From Trichopria drosophilae (lineage: Eukaryota; Arthropoda; Insecta; Hymenoptera; Diapriidae), in assembly GCA_030407085.1 (NCBI GenBank), contig CM059582.1, forward strand, positions 134,190,001 to 134,254,000: a stretch of DNA of 64,000 bases, in the 5' to 3' direction. Below are positions 34,771-45,821 of this stretch, one piece after another. The translations under genes were made by a program, and so were the position numbers. The first letter of the stretch is position 1; every line of letters starts with the position of its first letter. A model generated the notes under the pieces. It was not told the origin of the DNA. It worked only from the letters and a program-made list of their open reading frames with translations, and made no database searches.

Positions 34771-35150
34771 TTTGAAACGAGTGATGATACCGTAGATAGA
34801 TAACCGCCGATGATTAAAGACTGTGCAAAGTGTCAATTTCAGAGGAATGTATAGTAATGGCAATATAGGTATTTTAAAAATGAGAAATCTCGGGTCTCGA
34901 GATTGCTTTCGCTTTGTAGTAGGTGCGCGGTAATATTTAACAATTTTAATTGTCAACTGGAGCCAATTTTCAAGAACCTCATATTCAATTGTAATCGCTT
35001 CATAACCATTGATATCAGCAAGTGTCATCATCGCACCCTACGATGAATCCATGAATTTCAGATGCACCCGCGTATTTAATTCAGCGGTACACAGATTCTG
35101 CAATCTCTTTAAACATACCAAAACATGGCAGCATTGTCACTTCCTTTAAC
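34723..35150 (-). pseudogene. Coding relic B of the 3.9 kb repeat, right copy
   Basis: Minus-strand counterpart of 550-995, including GYEAITIEYEVLENWL at ~34970-35015. Unknown family, broken by frameshifts. Confidence 0.4.
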
Positions 35151-35305
35151 TTTTTAATTAAAAGACACAAAACTGTGCGTAAAGATAGAAAGAAACTGTT
35201 GAATTTCACATGCTTATAGTATAAAATAAAGGTTAATTAACTATATTAAAACCAAGTAGATACTCGTATGTATTCGTCACTTATGGGAAGTCAGATTCAT
35301 TGTTA

Positions 35306-35307
<2 letters not shown>

Positions 35308-35369
<62 letters not shown>
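35308..35369. repeat. (TA)n microsatellite
   Basis: About 30 TA units followed by a T run. Confidence 0.95.
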
Positions 35370-35372
<3 letters not shown>

Positions 35373-35537
35373 TTTTCTTCATCCGAAGAAGAGGGGAATG
35401 CGTTAAGCACCACAAGGGAGTCATGCGAGACTCACACGTCTATCTGATACAAGCATATCCACTAAACCCTAACCTTCTTTCGTACCGACGTTCACGATTC
35501 CACCGCGGGACTGGTTACAATACTTCGCGGTGTTACT
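35309..35537 (-). mobile_element. Small retroposon-like insertion with a (TA)n tail
   Basis: Absent from the left copy, where GTTACC joins directly to TATAGTAAAGTC. On the minus strand a ~165-bp GC-richer body is followed by AAGAAAAAAAA and then (TA)n (35308-35369). This is the form of a SINE or a 5'-truncated LINE tail. I do not see a convincing tRNA A/B box. Confidence 0.5.
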
Positions 35538-35640
35538 ATATAGTAAATTCTACGGATAATTAACAGGTCCAAACATGCATGGCGATATTTAAAATGTGGT
35601 AAATTGTACACCTATGAACAAACGGTCAGGAACATGATTA

Positions 35641-35645
35641 ATTAC
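35641..35645. repeat. Left copia target duplication (ATTAC)
   Basis: Repeated exactly at 38509-38513. The left 3.9 kb copy has a single copy at the equivalent place (...TTAATTACATTAC...), confirming insertion. Confidence 0.9.
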
Positions 35646-35911
35646 TGTTGAAATGCTCTCACATTTTTTGTAATTCGCGCGCGATGCAAGCTGCTGCGAA
35701 GCAGTGGGTACTCCTCGCGAATGTGGCGCCACCGCATTCGTCTAACGCACTACGCCCGCTCGGCGAGCTCCGTGCCCCCGCACATACATTCTGCCACGTA
35801 CCGGCATCAGCGATACGTCGTTCCCCCGAACTGTAATCTGTTTTTGTATCCGAATAATAAATACAATTTTGTTTCTATACCTACACTTGACCACTTACGT
35901 ACCTCCCAACA
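35646..35911 (+). repeat. Copia 5' LTR (266 bp)
   Basis: TG...CA ends. Includes AATAATAAATAC (polyadenylation-like) near 35853. Its last 213 bases are matched at 38296-38508 with only a couple of differences seen. Confidence 0.9.
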
Positions 35912-35926
35912 GGTTATGGGCCCAGG
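35912..35926 (+). promoter_or_regulatory. Copia primer-binding site
   Basis: GGTTATGGGCCCAGG directly after the LTR matches the internal initiator-tRNA-Met half-molecule site used by copia-type elements. Confidence 0.8.
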
Positions 35927-36147
35927 TCACGAGTTTTCAAAAAAGTGTTAGTGTAAGTAAAAGAAACTGCGCGGGAAATTCGCGAGCATCGCGACGCCAT
36001 CTTGTTTGCTCTGTCTGAGCTAACGAGTGCATAATATATCTACTCATGTTTGTGTGATACACGTGTCACGTTGTCGTCTGTGCTGATCGATACGCGCGTA
36101 GCTGTTTGTTTTTTTTCTTGGATATTTCGTGCCGGTAGTGAAACAAA

Positions 36148-38296
36148 ATGGCGGACTATGTGTGTTCAAAAAACGTGACGAAATTCGATGGACAGAATTT
36201 CCAGCTTTGGAAATTCCAAATGCAAGCAGTCTTTGTTGCAAATAATCTGCTTGATATAGTGAACGGAACAACTGTGAAACCGGAAGAGGTGGGAGACGCT
36301 CAGACTTCCTGGATACAGAAAAATGCAAAAGCAATGGTTCTGATGTCGTCTGCAAATGGATTATGGACAACTCGAGTACCTGATAACGTGCGACAGTGCT
36401 GCGGCAATGTGGACAAAGTTGTCGGCGATCCACGAACAAAAAAGTGCCACGAGCAAACTATTGCTCACGACAAGGTTCCATGAGTATCGCATGAAATCTG
36501 GTGACTCGGTAGCGGCGCATATTGCCAAGGTAGAGAACATGGCGAGGCAACTCAAAGATGTCGGCGAAGTGGTCTCTGACGTCACCATCATGCCGAAGGT
36601 TCTCGGATCTCTACCAACAAAATACAATGCCTTTGTAACTGCCTCGGACAGCGTGGATGAGGCCGGCCAAACTATCTCCAATCTGACGCAGAGGCTCGTA
36701 AAGGAAGAAATTCAGCTTGCATCAGGTGATGCAGCCGATGAGACGGCGACCGCGCTAGCCGCCATTAGTCTGAGACGTCACAAAGGAGAGGCGCGAAAGG
36801 GTAAGCCACATCAGCAAGAGTGCGGTTTTGAGCGCGGAAAATACTCGAATGTCGAATGTCATTATTGCCATAATAAAGGGCATATCGCTCGGTATTGTAC
36901 AAAAAAGCGGAACGATAAAAAAAGGGAAAACAAAAACCGCGATGCGAACGAAAAACGGAATAATGGTTCGGCAAGTTTTGACGCGTTTGTCGCTAGTAGC
37001 GATGCTTCCGTGTTGGACAATCTTGGCGAGGATGACGCGTGATTTTCCGACAGCGGCGCTTCACAGCATATGTGTTTTAGAAAAGAATGGTTCGCGGAGT
37101 TCGAACTCTGTGCTGACGTCACCGTTAGTCTCGGCGATAATTCAGTCCTTAAAGTTGAAGGTCGTGGTACGGTTTTGATTAAAAAACTCGTAAACGGTAA
37201 ATGGCAAGACGGTAGATTAGAATATGTTTTGTATGTCCCAATGTTACGAAAAAATTTATTTTCCATTGGCGCCTGTACCGCGAGAGGTCACTCGTTTGTT
37301 TTCAAAGGCGATTACGTTGATATTTACTCTAAACATGCCGAATTGATCGCGCACGGTTTGAAGCAAAACAATAACTTGTTTAGATTGTCGTTCGTCGTAA
37401 TCTTGAAACGCGAAGCGAATGTTGCTTCGGGGAGCAATTTAAAGCTCTGGCACGATCGATTAGGGCATGTTAATTGTAAAAATTTACAAACGATGATTGA
37501 GAACGACTTAGTAGAAGGTGTAAAAGCCACTGACAAATCCAATATTTTCTGCGAAGAATGTCAATTCGGCAAACAACATCGTTTTGCTTTTAAGAGTAAC
37601 ACTCATCGAGAAAAGTCAAGACCCGGTGAATTTATTCACACTGATCTGTGTGGACCCATGCAAACCCCGTCAATCGGGGGCGCGAAATACTTCATCCTAT
37701 TTAAGGATGATTGTAGCGGTTTTCGACACGTTTATTTTTTGCGTCACAAAGACGATGTTTTCGATAAATTCAAAGAATATGAAGCGATGATGTTTACAAA
37801 ATTTAATCGAAGAATCAAAACGATACGTTGTGATAACGGAAGGGAATATACGAATCACCAATTCCGCGATTATTTAAAGTCACGTGGTACCGTATTAGAT
37901 TTTGTTGGCCAAACAGTTGCCCACTCGTCTCTGGGCTGAGGCTGTGAACACGGCCGTCTATGTGTTAAACAGAACTCCGTCGTCACGATCGAAATTAACA
38001 ACACCGTACGAAGTTTGGACCGGTAAGAAGCCGGATCTTTCCCATGCGCGGGTTTTCGGGTGCGATGCTTATGCCCATATACCGAAACAGCATAGAAAAA
38101 AGTGGGATCCGAAATCTAAGAAACTCACTTTTGCCGGTTATCAAGATAATTCTAATAATTATCGTTTATTAGATCCAAAAACGAATAACATAACAGTTTC
38201 GCGGGACGTCAATTTTAATGAGTCTAATGAGCCGAAATTTGAGAGACCAGCTGTGAGCTTATTTTTTCCAACCGATGAAAGTGCGTTAACCGAGCA
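36148..38296 (+). pseudogene. Copia Gag-Pol remnant
   Basis: From ATG 36148: MADYVCSKNVTKFDGQNFQLW. A frameshift occurs near 36350. Gag continues to a zinc knuckle CHYCHNKGHIARYC (~36858-36900). TGA at 37040-37042 sits where relatives usually have Trp, just before the protease motif FSDSGASQHM. Integrase: LWHDRLGHVNCKNLQ, CEECQFGKQH (HHCC finger), FIHTDLCGPM (Asp) and IRCDNGREY (Asp). Near 37903 a deletion with frameshift removes the part with the catalytic Glu; LPTRLWAEAVNTAVYVLNRT resumes. Downstream of VSRDVNFNE everything up to the 3' LTR is missing, including RT and RNase H. Confidence 0.88.
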
Positions 38297-38508
38297 AGCA
38301 GTGGGTACTCCTCGCGAATGTGGCGCCACCGCATTCGTCTAACGCACTACGCCCGCTCGGCGAGCTCCGTGCCCCCGCACATACATTCTGCCACGTACCG
38401 GCATCAGCGATACGTCGTTCCCCCGAACTGTAATCTGTTTTTGTATCCGAATAATAAATACAATTTTGTTTCTACACCTACACTTGACCACTTACGTACC
38501 TCCCAACA
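38296..38508 (+). repeat. Copia 3' LTR, first ~53 bases missing
   Basis: Corresponds to 35699-35911. Both break points share AAGCAGTGGG, so the pol-to-LTR deletion probably used this microhomology. Confidence 0.88.
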
Positions 38509-38513
38509 ATTAC
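38509..38513. repeat. Right copia target duplication (ATTAC)
   Basis: Identical to 35641-35645. Confidence 0.9.
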
Positions 38514-38700
38514 ATTACTCACGTGTCCAAACTCGTATAGCTATGGTTCGAAGCGTGTCGTCCTCTTTCTTTCTAATTACTGCTAGCTTCTTCCATCAGT
38601 TCTATATTATACATTTTAATACACGCTATTTGGATTATGTTAGATTTATTACTATTTAAATATTATTGTTGTAAATTATTTATTTATTTATTAATACTAC

Positions 38701-39767
38701 TTTTGTTAACGAAAGGATGAGTTGACCTACGGATGGCCCGCCAGGTCATTCCTATATAAAATACGGAACTAAGGTCATCTCCTTTCTATTATGGCGGCAG
38801 TTGCCTAAATTTAGGAAAGAGAAAATGTGTCACTTAGTATACAATGTATGTTTTGATGAAATTTCGCAATAACTTTAAACGCGCTTGAACCTCTATGCAT
38901 GGAAAAATAAATGGTGAAAATGATCGGCGATGACGACGACCGTGAAATCGGTGTAATGCTAAAGTTAATGGATCTAACAAAGAGTATGCGAGAGCGAGAG
39001 AGATGGTAGTAGAACGCAGGAGGACAAGGTCATTATTAGAATTTTATGTTCACTGTCACAATACGGTTCCTAACCTACGATGTATTTCCACATAGGCACC
39101 GTGAAGCTGCTATGATGTAGCCATAGCTGACCTTTAATGAAGGCGAAACTTTTGAAATTTGTTTTTCGACATTCCTCGCATGACAATACTAATGTGTAGC
39201 ATCCAGCACTTTTCAATATTTATGTTACGTCCCTCGTAACGGTGAAACTCACATTAAAAAACATTATTTATGAGAACCCCCCTTAACGTACCAGGAACCG
39301 CACTAAAACGCTTACGTCAGTTGCTCTGCTGTACCAAAAACGATAAATTTATTACAAACCGAAAATCCTGCCGGAAAAACATCAAAACTATAAAAAACAA
39401 GATTTTCTCTACATTAAAGAAATGTACACAATTTCTTTATTACAGTTAAAGATAAAATCTACCGTAAAAATTCCAAATTCCAATATATAATTTACGAACT
39501 AACTCTTACAATTTCTTCGACTAGAAAACTTTCCCATTACAACTAAAAAAATAACCTTTTCGTAACTTTAGATACCTCGTCACGCGCCATAAAACAGTAA
39601 AAAATGGAATGCGAGAAAAGTGCCGAAATGTACATCTAACGCGGCCGAAATCCAACCGACGAAGCATTGACATTCTTTTTGTATAAAAACTTTATAAATA
39701 ACAAAACTTGTTATTTATAAAAATTGATATAAAGAAATAGTAAAATTTATGAAAAATGATATTAACA
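38701..39767. other. No gene seen
   Basis: AT-rich intergenic DNA between the repeat copy and the satellite block. Short ORFs only. Confidence 0.55.
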
Positions 39768-40523
39768 CGTAAATGCTAATAAAATTATTATATTGGTACA
39801 GCAAAAACATTATTTCATAATACAATAAACCTTTTTTTAACAATTACACAAAAAATCCTTTAGTATAAAATTCGACACAAACAATGTTCTTTTATAAGGC
39901 TGGTACAAATATCAAAGAGTAGTTGTAGCAGCACAGTATTAAATAAATTATCATTTCTATCTTTAAAAAATAAATACATATGTTAAAATGAAAGTCCGAA
40001 TTAAAAAATTAACTATGTTTCATATTTTCTACATCAAAATTTAATGAATAACTAATAAGAATTCCTTATTTTTATAAGTAACTTTTGTTCTACTCATGCT
40101 ACAACTATCATTCATTTTTGTACCAATTATTTTTACTTTATTATACAATAGTCAAGAATAAAATTCAACACAAACAATGTTCTTTTATAAGGCTGGTACA
40201 AATATCAAAGAGTAATTGTAGCAGCACAGTATTAAATGAATTATCATTTCTATCTTTAAAAAATAAATACATATGTTAAAATGAAAGTCCGAATTAAAAA
40301 ATTAACTATGTTTCATATTTTCTACATCAAAATTTAATGAATAACTAATAAGAATTCCTTTTTTTTATAAGTTACTTTTGTTCTACTCATGCTACAACTT
40401 CCATTCATTTTTGTACCAATTATTTTTACTTTATTATACAATAGTCAATAATAAATTCGACACCAAACATAGCGCAATCATAATTTATAATAATCCGGTA
40501 GAATATTGAACATTTTTTACGAA

Positions 40524-40560
40524 GTGAAATTTGGCGCCCCACCTTGGGACCAAATTTCAC
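40524..40560. repeat. Hairpin-forming palindrome in unit A
   Basis: GTGAAATTTGG and CCAAATTTCAC form an 11-bp perfect stem around a 15-base GC-rich loop (CGCCCCACCTTGGGA). It also occurs at 44541-44577. TGGCGCCCC resembles an LTR-element primer site, but no retroelement body follows. Confidence 0.8.
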
Positions 40561-40582
40561 AATATACAGCTATTCTCTTAAG

Positions 40583-41305
40583 TATAAAAAAGCTTCTACC
40601 GCACCTCTCTCCAGTCATTCGGTCATTTCAGCCAGTCAGTCTCTTTTGCTCCTAACCTAACACCCTACACCTCTGCCATATCCTTCCACCTTTTTTTCCC
40701 TTCAAAAACTCGGTCTGAACGTCCGAACAGCCACTTAAACGACCCTATAGGTTCGGTTGAGCAAAAAGGAAGGTACCCGGGCGCGAATCAAAATTAAAAG
40801 TGGTAAAATTAACAATCGAGATTTTCCGGACGAACCAGGAACCTACCACGGTTCTTGAGGTCATCTCCGACGCTCTCGATCCTCTTAAGGAAATCAACAA
40901 AATCCGTAACCAGGATCCAAAGACCGGACGGTTCCTTAATCTATCCAGGGTCGAACCACTCCGAATCCCAGCACAACGCCCAACGCTCTCAACCTTCCTC
41001 AGCACCAGTAAGTATCAACAACAAATTTCTTTCTTATTTTTCTACCTTGACACTATCCTTATCCATTTTTCTTTTCCACCTTTTTTTTTGCTTGTAATCA
41101 GACCAGAATTTACTTTTCTCCCCTTATATTCCTTACCTTTATTTCCTCTGCAAATGACAAAAATCTAGGTTGTTGTTCGATCCAACAATATTCCCATTTT
41201 TCAGAATCAACAACCAGTCCGAACCATCAACCGATTGTCGCTGCCGACCCCCGCATTCGCACCCTCCTCGCTATACACTTCTTCATAAAAAAATAATAAA
41301 ATAAA
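40583..41305 (+). other. Predicted small spliced transcript unit (copy 1), not clearly coding
   Basis: TATAAAA at 40583 is followed ~30 bases later by pyrimidine-rich CAGTCATTCGG. An apparent intron runs 41008-41204 (GTAAGTATC...TTTTTCAG), and AATAAAATAAAGC lies at 41295-41305. A frame runs through both exons, ending ...LLAIHFFIKK and a stop, but exon 1 has no ATG, and copy 2 has a premature stop (CAA to TAA). It is either a non-coding RNA, an element leader, or a gene fragment without its start. Confidence 0.4.
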
Positions 41306-41804
41306 GCTTATTTTCAAAAACACAAACATTGGTAAACTCTTTTTTTTTTTCCTTCCTCCGGTTTCTCTTCTTGACGCAGTTGCCTCCGTTACCAGAACCT
41401 AGAGTTGACCCTTCTGGTCGACCGCCCTTTCGGGTCCTAGTCTGAAGTGCTTAATAAAGTGCTTCAGATTAGCCTATAACATTTATGATCTAATTTCGGA
41501 AGATCACGCATTAGAAAGAGGCCGTTTGCAATGCCCATCTAAAGGCAGGACATTTTTAATTACAATATCAGCGGGTCGGCGCCAGGTCTTTTGAACGCGT
41601 TGAGACTTGCTTATCGGCTTTTCTACATTCGTTTAAAAATCATCTTAGCACTTTTGGGTGAAGAAATCCGACGGTTGGAGATCATTGAGATACGCTAATT
41701 AATCTGTCAGCAGCTGTAACCCTCTGTACCTGCAATGAATAATTGTCTCAAACGATATCTTCATCCCATTTAGGAATGTGAGTCGGATAATAAACTCGTT
41801 TTAT

Positions 41805-44077
41805 TTTTCGAATTGTTAATAATGAAGGCAATGAGTAATATTGTCGATTTTGAAAAAAATCGGATGACAGGAAGGCACCGTTTGAGGAGGAAAAATGTAG
41901 AAAACTACTGAAAATGACAAACAATGGTTAATAAATGTTGTAATATTAGTTAGCCCACTCGTTTTATTTTTTGAATAGTTAATAATCATGGCAATGAGTA
42001 ATATTGTTGATTTTTAAAAAAATCGGATGGCAGGAAGGCATCGCTGGAGGGGGAAAAATGTCGAAAACCGCTGACAATGACAAACAACGGTTAATACAAG
42101 TTGCAATTTTAGTTGGCCACTCGTTTTGTTTTTCGAATAGTTAATAATGATGGCAATAAGTAATATTGTTGATTTAAAAAAAAATGGGATTACAGGAAGG
42201 CATTGCTGGAGGGGGAAAAATGTCGAAAACTGCTGAAAATGAGAAACAACGGATAATAAAAGTTGCAATTTTAGTTAGCTCACTCGTTTTGTTTTTCGAA
42301 TAGTTAATAATCATGGCAATGAGTAATATTGTCGATTTTAAAAAAATCGGATGACAGAAAGGCATCGCTGGAGGGGGAAAAATGTCGAAAACCGCTGACA
42401 ATGACAAACAACGGTTAATACAAGTTGCAATTTTAGTTGGCCACTCGTTTTGTTTTTCGAATAGTTAATAATGATGGCAATAAGTAATATTGTTGATTTT
42501 AAAAAAAATGGGTTTACAGGAAGGCATTGCTGGAGGGGGAAAAATGTCGAAAACTGCTGAAAATGAAAAACAACGATAATAAAAGTTGCAATTTTAGTTA
42601 GCTCACTCGTTTTGTTTTTCGAATAGTTAATAATCATGGCAATGAGCAATATTGTCGATTTTAAAAAAATCGGATGACAGAAAGGCACCGTTGGAGGGGG
42701 AAAAATGTCGAAAACCGCTGAAAATGGCAAACAACGGAAAATAAAAGTTGCAATATTAGTTAGCCCACTCGTTGTATTTTTTGAATAGTTAATAATCATG
42801 GCAATGAGTAATTTTTTGGATTTTTAAAAAGATCGGATGACAGGAAGACAGGAAGACATCGCTGGAGGGGGAAAAATGTCGAAAACCGCGGAAATTGACA
42901 AACAACGGTTAATACAAATTGCAATTTTAGTTAGCCCACTCGTTTTATTTTTTCAATTGTTAATGATGATGGCAATGAGTAATATTGTCGATTTTGAAAA
43001 AAATCTGATGACAGGAAGGCACCGTTGAATGGGGAATAATGTCGAAAACCGGTGAAAATGACAAACAACGGATAATAAAAGTTGCAATTTTAGTTAGTAC
43101 ACTCGTTTTATTTTTTGAATATTTAATAATCATGGCAATGCATAACATTGTCGATTTTAAGAAAAATCGGATTACAGAAGCGCACCGTTGGAGTTGGAAA
43201 AATGTCGAAAACCGCTGGAAATGACAAAAAACGGTTAATGAAAGTTGCTATATTAGTTAGCTCACTCGTTGTATTGTTTGAATAGTTAATAATCATGGCA
43301 ATGAGTAATTTTGCGGATTTTTAAAAAAATCGTATGACAGGAAGGCATTGCTGGAGGGGAGAAGAGTCGAAAACCGCTGAAAATGACAAACAACGGATAA
43401 TAAAAGTTGCAAATTTAGTTAGCCCACTCGTTTTATTTTTTGAATTGTTATTAATCATGGCAATGAGTAATATTGTTGATTTAAAAAAAAATGGGATTAC
43501 AGGAAGGCATTCCTGGAGGGGGAAAAATGTCGAAAACTGTTGAAAATGGCAAACAACGGATAATAAAAGTTTCAATTTTAGTTAGTACACTCGTTTTATT
43601 TTTTGAATACTTAATAATCATGGCAATAAGCAATATTGTCTATTTAAAAAAAAATCGGATCACAGGAAGGCAGCGTTGAAGGGGGAATAATGTCGAAAAC
43701 CACTGAAAATGAAAAAAAAAACGGTTAATGAGAGTTGCTATATTAGTTAGCCCACTCGTTGTATTTTTTGAATAGTTAGTAATCATGGCAATGAGTAATT
43801 TTGCGGATTTATAAAAAAATCGTATGCCAGGAAGGCATTGCTGGAGGGGAGAAGTGTCGCAAACCGCTGAAAATGACAAACAACGGATAATAAAAGTTGC
43901 AAATTTAGTTAGCCCACTCGTTTTATTTTTTGAATTGTTAATAATCATGGCAGTGAGTAATATTGTTGATTTTTAAAAAAATGGGATTACAGGAAGGCAT
44001 TGCTGGAGGGGGAAAAATGTCGAAAACTGTTGAAAATGACAAACAACGGATAATAAAAGTTGCAATTTTAGTTAACT
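41805..44077 (+). repeat. Satellite array 1 (~14 monomers of ~162 bp)
   Basis: Monomers contain AATGTCGAAAACCGCTGAAA, CAAACAACGGATAATAAAAG, TTAGTTAGCCCACTCGTTTT and ATGGCAATGAGTAATATTGT. Spacing between successive ATGGCAATGAG marks is 162 then 163 bp. Head-to-tail throughout. The many frames read on both strands are by-products of the period. Confidence 0.95.
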
Positions 44078-45821
44078 CGTAAATGCTAATAAAATTATTA
44101 TATTGGTACAGCAAAAACATTATTTCATAATACAATAAACCTTTTTTTAACAATTACACAAAAAATCCTTTAGTATAAAATTCGACACAAACAATGTTCT
44201 TTTATAAGGCTGGTACAAATATCAAAGAGTAATTGTAGCAGCACAGTATTAAATGAATTATCATTTCTATCTTTAAAAAATAAATACATATGTTAAAATG
44301 AAAGTCCGAATTAAAAAATTAACTATGTTTCATATTTTCTACATCAAAATTTAATGAATAACTAATAAGAATTCCTTTTTTTTATAAGTTACTTTTGTTC
44401 TACTCATGCTACAACTTCCATTCATTTTTGTACCAATTATTTTTACTTTATTATACAATAGTCAATAATAAATTCGACACCAAACATAGCGCAATCATAA
44501 TTTATAATAATCCGGTAGAATATTGAACATTTTTTACGAAGTGAAATTTGGCGCCCCACCTTGGGACCAAATTTCACAATATACAGTTATTCTCTTAAGT
44601 ATAAAAAAGCTTCTACCGCACCTCTCTCCAGTCATTCGGTCATTTCAGCCAGTCAGTCTCTTTTGCTCCTAACCTAACACCCTACACCTCTGCCATATCC
44701 TTCCACCTTTTTTTCCCTTCAAAAACTCGGTCTGAACGTCCGAACAGCCACTTAAACGACCCTATAGGTTCGGTTGAGCAAAAAGGAAGGTACCCGGGCG
44801 CGAATCAAAATTAAAAGTGGTAAAATTAACAATCGAGATTTTCCGGACGAACCAGGAACCTACCACGGTTCTTGAGGTCATCTCCGACGCTCTCGATCCT
44901 CTTAAGGAAATCAACAAAATCCGTAACCATGATCCAAAGACCGGACGGTTCCTTAATCTATCCAGGGTCGAACCACTCCGAATCCCAGCACAACGCCCAA
45001 CGCTCTCAACCTTCCTCAGCACCAGTAAGTATCAACAACAAATTTCTTTCTTATTTTTCTACCTTGACACTATCCTTATCCATTTTTCTTTTCCACCTTT
45101 TTTTTTGCTTGTAATCAGACCAGAATTTACTTTTCTCCCCTTATATTCCTTACCTTTATTTCCTCTGCAAATGACAAAAATCTAGGTTGTTGTTCGATCC
45201 ATCAATATTCCCATTTTTCAGAATCAACAACCAGTCCGAACCATTAACCGATTGTCGCTGCCGACCCCCGCATTCGCACCCTCCTCGCTATACACTTCTT
45301 CATAAAAAAATAATAAAATAAAGCTTATTTTCAAAAACACAAACATTGGTAAACTCTTTTTTTTTTTCCTTCCTCCGGTTTCTCTTCTTGACGCAGTTGC
45401 CTCCGTTACCAGAACCTAGAATTGACCCTTCTGGTCGACCGCCCTTTCGGGTCCTAGTCTGAAGTGCTTAATAAAGTGCTTCAGATTAGCCTATAACATT
45501 TATGATCTAATTTCGGAAGATCACGCATTAGAAAGAGGCCGTTTGCAATGCCCATCTAAAGGCAGGACATTTTTAATTACAATATCAGCGGGTCGGCGCC
45601 AGGTCTTTTGAACGCGTTGAGACTTGCTTATCGGCTTTTCAACATTCGTTTCAAAATCATCTTAGCACTTTTGGGTGAAGAAATCCGACGGTTGGAGATC
45701 ATTGAGATACGCTAATTAATCTGTCAGCAGCTGTAACCCTCTGTACCTGCAATGAATAATTGTCTCAAACGATATCTTCATCCCATTTAGGAATGTGAGT
45801 CGGATAATAAACTCGTTTTAT
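44078..45821 (+). repeat. Non-satellite unit A, copy 2
   Basis: Near-identical duplicate of 39768-41804 lacking one 295-bp internal unit. It joins directly to the satellite on both sides (...TTAGTTAACT|CGTAAATGC). Contains the same hairpin, TATA box, intron-like segment (45025-45221) and AATAAA. Confidence 0.9.

Larger units (their letters stand above)
35646..38508 (+). mobile_element. Copia LTR retrotransposon, internally deleted
   Basis: Starts TGTTGAAATG, ends CCTCCCAACA, flanked by ATTAC. Contains 5' LTR, initiator-Met half-tRNA primer site, gag-protease-integrase fragments and a 5'-shortened 3' LTR. RT and RNase H are absent. Confidence 0.92.
32003..38700 (+). repeat. Right copy of the ~3.9 kb repeat (inverted partner of 42-8582)
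   Basis: Matches the left copy in reverse with the same two end points. It lacks the LINE and the ~410-bp block, and carries instead a (TA)n-tailed insertion (35309-35537) and a copia element (35646-38508). Core length is about 3.6-3.9 kb. Confidence 0.85.
39768..41804 (+). repeat. Non-satellite unit A, copy 1
   Basis: Repeated almost base for base at 44078-45821 (offset 4017 over most of its length). An internal ~295-bp tandem duplication (39858-40152 and 40153-40447) is present only in copy 1. It contains a promoter-like region, an apparent intron and polyadenylation signals. Function unknown; could be a solo LTR-like or host fragment carried by the satellite. Confidence 0.85.

Noticed and set aside
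37040..37042. Copia in-frame UGA as a recoding site
   Set aside because: The context is UGA-UUU, relatives usually have Trp there, and the copy is otherwise broken; a nonsense mutation is simpler.
39858..40447. CRISPR-like repeats
   Set aside because: Just one ~295-bp tandem duplication; no short regularly spaced repeats anywhere in the window.
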